NCBI GenBank assembly: GCA_023375785.1
Contig: SZWC01007348.1
Location: forward strand, 14,594-78,593
Direction: 5' to 3'
Length of the DNA: 64,000 nucleotides
Source of the DNA: Penium margaritaceum
Lineage: Eukaryota > Streptophyta > Zygnematophyceae > Desmidiales > Peniaceae
The stretch's first letter is position 1; every line of letters starts with the position of its first letter. A model generated the notes under the pieces. The model did not search any database. It saw nothing but the letters and a program-made list of their open reading frames with translations, and was not told the origin of the DNA. Made by a program: the position numbers and the translations under genes. Positions 59,291-64,000 of this stretch are shown here, in pieces.

Positions 59291-60340
59291 GTGCCCATTG
59301 TTCTTTTTTTCTTTGTGTTACTGATATCAGTAGTGGCTTGGGGTGGTGGGAGTTCTACCCACCCTTTGGTTGTCTTCCCCCTTCCCTTTCTCCCCTTTTT
59401 GTTGTTTTCTTTTCTTTGTTGATGATGTCAGCAGTGACGTCAGCAACGCGATGCTTACGTCAGTAACGGCAGTTGTTGGGGCTGTTGCTGCTGCTGCTAC
59501 TACGGCTGCTACTACTACTACTGTTGCTGCTGGTGCTGCTGCAGCTGCTGCTGCTGCTATTGCTGTTGCAGCTGTTGGTACTACTACCAATGCGGCTGCT
59601 GCTGCTATTGCTGTTTCTTTTGTTGCTGCTGTTGCTGCTGCTACTAATGCAAGTACTACTGCTACTGCTGGTGCTGCTGTTGCTGCAGCAGCTGGTGCTG
59701 CGGCTGCGGCTATTGCTGCTGCTGCTGTTGCTGCGGCTGCAGTTGTAGCAGCAGCTTCTGCTACTGCGGACAATGGTGGCTGCTGTGGTTACTGCAGCAG
59801 CTAAAGGAGCTGCGGCAGCCGCGACAGAGAAGGAAATGGGGTGGGGGATTTTTTTTTCTGTTTTTTTTCTTTCTTTCACAACGGGCAGCTGCCCGCTGTC
59901 TGGTGCGAGCAACGGGCTACTGCTCCCTGGCAGCAGCGGACTGCTGCTCGCTGCGGGCTGCGAGCAGCAGTAGCCGCTACTGGCTGCAGCGAGCAGCTGA
60001 TCGCTGCTACTACTGCTGCAGCTGGTTGCTGCTGCGGCTCGCTGCTGCGACTACTACAGCCCGTTGCTATTGCTGCACGCTGCTGTAGCTATTGCGTGCT
60101 GCGGCTGCTGCTCGCTGTTGCTGTGGGCTACTGCTACAAGCTACTACTGCGCGCTGCTACTACTGCTGCGAGCTGCCACTGCGGGCTGCTGCTGTTGCGA
60201 GCTGCTATGAGCTGCTGCTTCTGCCCGCTGCTGCTGCTGCTGCATGCAGCTGCTGCTAGCTGCTGCTGCCACTGCTCTCTGCCGTTGCCTACGGCTGCCG
60301 CTGCTGCAGGTTGCTGCTGCTGCGTGCTGGTGCCAGTCAC
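59060..60340 (-). repeat. CAG-rich leader of element C
   Basis: A long, imperfect CTG tract on plus (CAG on the sense strand), interrupted by a less repetitive stretch around 59230-59450 and 59830-59900. On the sense strand one frame reads as Ala/Val/Thr-rich protein (59773-59327, ending in a Lys-rich tail KKRKQQKGEKGKG). I see no domain and regard it as repeat-derived. Confidence 0.7.
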
Positions 60341-60431
60341 TGCACCTGGGTGATGTTGCAGCGTGCGTCGTCACCCGCAGGTGTCGGACACGGCCTGCCG
60401 CTCACCTCCACGCGTCACACATGGGGGTCAG

Positions 60432-60484
60432 TGCTGCCGAATATTTTTGGCAGCATTTCCCCTGGCCCAACGGCCGTGGGGAAA
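60432..60484 (-). other. Leader double hairpin, copy 3
   Basis: TGCTGCC (60432-60438) pairs with GGCAGCA (60449-60455). TTTCCCC (60456-60462) pairs with GGGGAAA (60478-60484), with inner GGCC and GGCC pairing. It is the same arrangement as in element A at 3118-3168 and 4871-4923. Confidence 0.6.
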
Positions 60485-60510
60485 AATCTAACGCCGCCAC
60501 CAGGCGGGTC

Positions 60511-60538
60511 AATGCTGCCGGAAAAATCCGGCAGCATT
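60511..60538 (-). other. Leader hairpin, copy 4 (first hairpin perfect)
   Basis: AATGCTGCCGG and CCGGCAGCATT form a perfect 11-bp stem with a six-base loop, followed by TTCCCC as in the other copies. The second hairpin is weak here. Confidence 0.65.
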
Positions 60539-60621
60539 TCCCCTCCACTGGCGCGTATGGGGGTCCGCCGGCGTTGTCTGGCACCTGTACGTCAGTCTTG
60601 TGCTGCTGTTGCTACGCTCTG

Positions 60622-60633
60622 GCTATGATACCA
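60622..60633 (-). other. Primer-binding site of element C
   Basis: The minus strand reads TGGTATCATAGC, one base from the plant Met-tRNA site of elements A and F, three bases inside the LTR. Confidence 0.75.
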
Positions 60634-60636
60634 AGC

Positions 60637-61485
60637 TGGAAAACCTAGGCAGCAGGTTAGGGCAGCAGCGTTGTTGATGCAGCGTGTGGGCTTCCACACT
60701 CGTTGCTTAAGTCAGATGCCCCCTCAATTTGCTGCTCTAGAGTCTAAGTCTAGAAGCTCTGGGTTTGTTACTCAGAAACGCGCGTGCCAGTGTTCGCTCC
60801 AGAAAGCAGCTGAAAACTGAAAGTGACTGATTAGGAATGAAGAATGAGCAACAGTGGGAGACCCCTCCAAGTTCTAGCTCCCCTCACTAGTGTAGAACTT
60901 GATACCCAGCTAACCAACCAATCAGAAAACAGTCCTAGACCTATTTTCTTGCACGCAGGGTTTTCTCGGTGAGCCCTGCCAGACGCCCGACAGCCCAAAA
61001 CCCGGGCGTCGTCCGTTTTGCCTGAAAACTAGACCATACCATAATGTTGACGTTGCAAACGCAGTCGTGCGGTCAGAATCAGCTAGAAAGATAGCAGCAA
61101 AGAGTTATGGTTGCCTGAACCCGGGTAGTGCCTACGACAGTCAGTGACGCCAAGCAGGGCCACACAGCAGGAGACATGGACCCTAGGCATAACATGACGA
61201 TGCAGACACAATGCCACTACCAGAAACAGAGCTGGGTGCATGGAAACAGCATCTGCAGTGGCAGTGACCGCTGGTGGCTCGACCGACGAGGAGGCCTGCC
61301 GATGGAGATGAGCGCATCGCCGGAGGGAGGAGGCTCTAGCGAACAGTGCGTGGACCTAAGCGCGCGTCGGCTCCACCGAGTGAAACTTCAGCAGCGTCGA
61401 GTCTCGCCGTTAGTCATTTACACGCCGATGTACACAAGCCGGGAGGACACAACAGAGTACAATGAGATATGCGTGAAAACCAACA
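60637..61485 (-). mobile_element. 5' LTR of element C
   Basis: 849 bp matching 52532-53380. The inner edge is set by the primer site, and the outer edge by AACCAACA, shared with the 3' LTR. Confidence 0.9.
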
Positions 61486-61710
61486 GCCAGGAACCTAGAG
61501 CCACCACACCAGCATTAGCAACGTTAGGGAGCTTCATTGCAGTTCCTCGCCGGGTGCAACGTGGGCACTAGAGCACTCCTCGAGGGCACTGCGCATGTGT
61601 AGCCTCACCAGTTCCTCAACTTCCCTGGCTTCAACCCCATACACATCTTTCTTTCCTCATCCAGCCGGGGTTTCTATCTTGTGTCAGAATCTTGTTTTTA
61701 GCACAGGTCA
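61486..61710. other. Short spacer, nothing recognised
   Basis: About 225 bp between LTR C and the probable LTR of element F. No frame, repeat or RNA seen. Confidence 0.4.
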
Positions 61711-62375
61711 TGTTGGTTTGTGTGGCTTCCACCCGTCACGACCAACATTGCTAGTTTACCGATATACCCACATTTGGGGTATATGGCAGAGGAAAGCGTG
61801 ACAACACGACGGGCCTCCGAACTGTACCGAGACTTCTCCAGCACCTACGATAGCACCAGCGAGACGCGGTCGATGCGTTCCGGCAGCCATGTGGACTTGT
61901 CAGGGGTAGGAGACTTTTCTCAGTGGGTTGAGACCCGCCCACCCGGTTCACTGTATCAGTGCGGCGAGGAGACCCAATCGCTGTTGTGGGGCTTCCGATG
62001 TTCGAAAAGCCGTCTGTGATGTCTCGACGTTGATTCCAAGATTTTTTGGCACTGCTCATGTTTTCTCGGTGGTCGAGACCCGGGCACTCAGAGAGCTGTT
62101 CCGTTGCCTCGAGGAGACCACCTTCGTTCCTCTCGTGGTGTATGCCGTGTGATCTCCCTGTTGACTCATTTGGGTTCAGCAGGGGTGACGGGGCCCGGTT
62201 CGGTTAGCTGCCGGCGCCCCTACATAAGCCCGCTAGGGTCTCATTTGTAAACCCTCCTTGTTCTTTATATTCAACATTCCAGATATAGCCAAATTCTTGC
62301 CGTCTTGCATCGCACTAACACACAGAGCTTATGTTCGTTTTTGCATGGGCCTGCATGCCCTCAAAGTTATTTCCA
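61711..62375 (+). mobile_element. Probable 5' LTR of plus-strand element F
   Basis: The right edge is set by the primer site at 62379. Near the right end are TACATAAGC (62221-62229, TATA-like) and TTCTTTATATTCAACATTCC, which suit an LTR promoter and the region around its RNA ends. The left edge, at TGTTGGTTTG (61711), is a guess from the TGTTG start common to the other LTRs here. Confidence 0.45.
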
Positions 62376-62378
62376 ATT

Positions 62379-62390
62379 TGGTATCAGAGC
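62379..62390 (+). other. Primer-binding site of element F
   Basis: TGGTATCAGAGC on plus, identical to the site of element A and of plant initiator Met-tRNA type. Confidence 0.8.
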
Positions 62391-63130
62391 ACACGGGGGC
62401 ATGTGACCAGCAGAAGCAGCACCAGTGGGCGGAACGCAAAGGGAACGCGCCACGTGGCGCCACGCTGGCGGCAATGTGAGAGAGCGCGAAACGACTGCAA
62501 GTGAATGCCACAGAGGCGGTGAGCCGTGAAAAGGAGTAATACCGACTGCAGTGGCAAAAGTAAAAGCAATAACAACAGTAGCCACAGCAGTAGCGGCGGT
62601 AGCAGCAGTAGCGTCGGCAGCAGCAGCAGCGTCAGTTGCAGAAGTAGTGTCGGCGGCAGCAGCAGCAAAGTGCAACAGGAGCGGTAGCAGCGTCGGCAGA
62701 AGCAGTAGCAAAGTGCAGCAACAGTAGTAGCAAGAGCGTGTAGTAGAAGCAACAGCTGCAAAAGTAGCTGTAGCAGTGTATCAGTCGCTGCAGCAGTAGC
62801 ATCAGCAGCAGAAGCATATAGCAGTAGCAGCAGCATCAGCTACTACAGCAGCGGCGGCAGCAGCAATAGCGTGCAACAGCGACGGCAGTAGCAGCAGTGT
62901 GCAGTAGCAGCAGCCGCGGCGGCAGCAACAAGCTGCAACAGTAGCTGCTGCGCAGAGCAGCACCAGGAGCATATAGCAGCAACAACAGCAGCTACTGCAA
63001 CAGCAGCGGCAGCACTAGCAGCGTGCAACAGCAGCAACCGCGGTGGCAGCAGCAAGCAGGAGCAACAGCTGCTGCGTAGAGCAGTAGCAGCAGTAGCAAC
63101 CGCAGTAGTTGTACCTATCGCTGAAGCTGT
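62391..63130 (+). repeat. CAG-rich leader of element F
   Basis: After a short ordinary stretch, 62540-63130 is imperfect CAG/GCA repeat on plus, which is the sense strand by the primer site. Elements A and C have the same CAG bias on their sense strands. One frame is Ala/Val-rich, but no domain or gag was found before the window ends. Confidence 0.6.
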
Positions 63131-63400
63131 TGATGCCACTGCGAGGAGGGCCTCGCAGCCCTCCTCTGAGGGGGGGCCCTCTGAAGGGGCCTGTCGGCCC
63201 TGTTTGCACCACCCCCTTCCCCCCCTTTTTCCTCCCCTTCTCAACGTGGCCCTTGGAGGGCCCCGCCGAGCCCCTCCGAGGGGCCCTTCGGAGGGGGCCT
63301 GTCGGCCTCGTGGGTCCCTTCGGCCCGTCGGCCCCGTGGGCCCCCTCGGCCCCGTCGGCGCCGTCGGCCGACCGACGGAGGGGCCGGGTCAGAGGGGCGG
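63131..63400. repeat. GC-rich short-repeat region with hairpins
   Basis: Built of GGCCC, GTCGGCC and CCTCCGAGG-like words. GAGGAGGGC (63143-63151) and GCCCTCCTC (63158-63166) form a perfect 9-bp hairpin. From 63290 to 63380 a roughly 9-bp GTCGGCCCC repeat gives collagen-like G-x-x frames on both strands, probably repeat-derived. Confidence 0.55.
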
Positions 63401-63407
63401 ACGGGAC

Positions 63408-63439
<32 letters not shown>

Positions 63440-63466
63440 ACCCCCCCNGGGCTCCCCCCCCCCCCT
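63408..63466. repeat. Poly-C tract with unresolved base
   Basis: Almost pure C, with one A and an N at 63448. The true length is probably not resolved. Confidence 0.85.
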
Positions 63467-63490
63467 CGCTCCCTCCTCCCCCCACACCCA

Positions 63491-63535
63491 CTCGCTCACC
63501 TGCTTGCTCAGCGAGCGAGCAAGTGAGTGAGCGAG
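63491..63535. other. Long imperfect hairpin
   Basis: CTCGCTCACCTGCTTGCTC pairs with GAGCAAGTGAGTGAGCGAG (16 of 19 positions) around a seven-base loop. Confidence 0.55.
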
Positions 63536-64000
63536 CGTGCACAGGAGGAGGGCCGGACAAGCCAGACACCTCTCCCCTCCCCTACTTTCTCCGATTGCCC
63601 ACGTTAGGGGCAATCGAAAAAAGGGGGGGCGATTGACAAAAAAATATGAAAAGGGGTACGCCTTAAAGCGAGTGGAAAAAAAAGGAGAGAAAAAGAAACA
63701 AAAAAGGTGATGGCTTAAGGAGAGCAAAGGGGAGAACTAGAAAAAACGGGTTGGAAGGTGAGGGCACCAAAAATAAAAGGGGGTGGCCGTGGGCAAGGAA
63801 AAAAAAACAATACAAAAAGGGATGATCTTCCAACTACTACCGCCACAGCAGCGGCAGCTCTCTTAGCCGCAATAGCAGCATCAGACGGTGGAGTGTCAAC
63901 GACTACATAGTGCGGCGACTACGCGACAGCTTGCAATTTTGCCTTCTCAACTAACAGCGGACGGTCGTCGGCAGCAATCTCCGCTTCAAGACGCAGCCTG
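63536..64000. other. No gene seen; purine-rich tail
   Basis: An A/G-rich stretch (63610-63810) with runs of A, then ordinary sequence to the window edge. A 9-bp perfect hairpin CGATTGCCC/GGGCAATCG lies at 63592-63616. It may belong to the leader of element F. Confidence 0.4.

Larger units (their letters stand above)
52532..61485 (-). mobile_element. Copia-type retrotransposon C, both LTRs present
   Basis: About 8.95 kb. Read on minus: 5' LTR (61485-60637), Met-tRNA-type primer site, leader with hairpins and a long CAG-rich tract, gag, protease, integrase, 36-bp-repeat spacer, reverse transcriptase, RNase H, purine tract, 3' LTR (53380-52532). Both LTRs measure 849 bp and differ at roughly one base in ten or eleven over the first 480 bp by eye, so the insertion is old. 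The flanks GCCTG and GCCAG would be a 5-bp target duplication with one change if the LTR edge is three bases further out. The element is broken, with about ten or more breaks. Confidence 0.88.

Noticed and set aside
59327-60353. Ala-, Leu- and Gln-rich frames in the triplet-repeat leader of element C
   Set aside because: All three frames on both strands give simple-sequence proteins, as expected from CTG/CAG triplets.
63202-63569. Collagen-like G-x-x frames on both strands
   Set aside because: The 9-bp GC-rich repeat gives such text on either strand, and the poly-C tract runs through the frames.

Overview
The window is eukaryotic repeat DNA with no host gene that I can support. Three long terminal repeat elements have a primer-binding site matching the plant initiator Met-tRNA type (TGGTATCAGAGC or a close variant), which points to the green lineage. 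The mix of GC-rich copia elements, CAG-rich leaders and very long satellites would suit a large, repeat-rich genome such as that of a charophyte alga or other non-seed plant. That last step is inference, and I cannot name the species.

Layout. 1-6005: copia-type element A on the minus strand (integrase part, gag, long CAG-rich leader, primer site, LTR), with a second near-identical LTR piece beyond an unresolved base. 6006-8967: part of copia element B on the minus strand (LTR edge, RNase H, reverse transcriptase, acidic/serine-rich spacer). 8968-13028: satellite 1, a 10-bp unit (core TACAACTC). 13029-40299: satellite 2, a unit of about 190 bp, in one orientation to 17260 and the opposite one afterwards. 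40308-43945: a 3.6-kb insertion inside one satellite 2 unit, flanked by an exact 8-bp target duplication and matching imperfect terminal inverted repeats. It carries about 12 tandem copies of a 247-bp unit that is itself a long imperfect palindrome. 43946-44187: satellite 2 resumes. 44188-46432: satellite 1 again. 46433-47810: copia element D of another lineage (minus). 47811-48764: no gene, with one tRNA-like patch. 48765-48987: one unit of satellite 2. 48988-52383: copia element E (plus) with its 3' LTR. 52532-61485: the most complete element, copia C (minus), with two 849-bp LTRs. 61711-64000: the LTR, primer site and leader of a plus-strand element F, followed by CAG-rich, GC-rich and poly-C DNA.

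The retroelements are treated as fossils: all look broken, and no part of them is claimed to be active. The features most worth a second look are structural: the 8-bp-duplication insertion with its array of palindromes; satellite 1, whose 10-bp phase is kept over more than a kilobase despite many substitutions; the dyad-rich, inverted and locally higher-order satellite 2; and a conserved pair of hairpins in the leaders of elements A and C.

The window reads like pericentromeric or other heterochromatic DNA. Two satellites sit side by side, retroelement pieces lie at their edges, and a DNA transposon has landed inside. Three single N bases (1626, 5753, 63448) mark places where the assembly may be joined or unsure.
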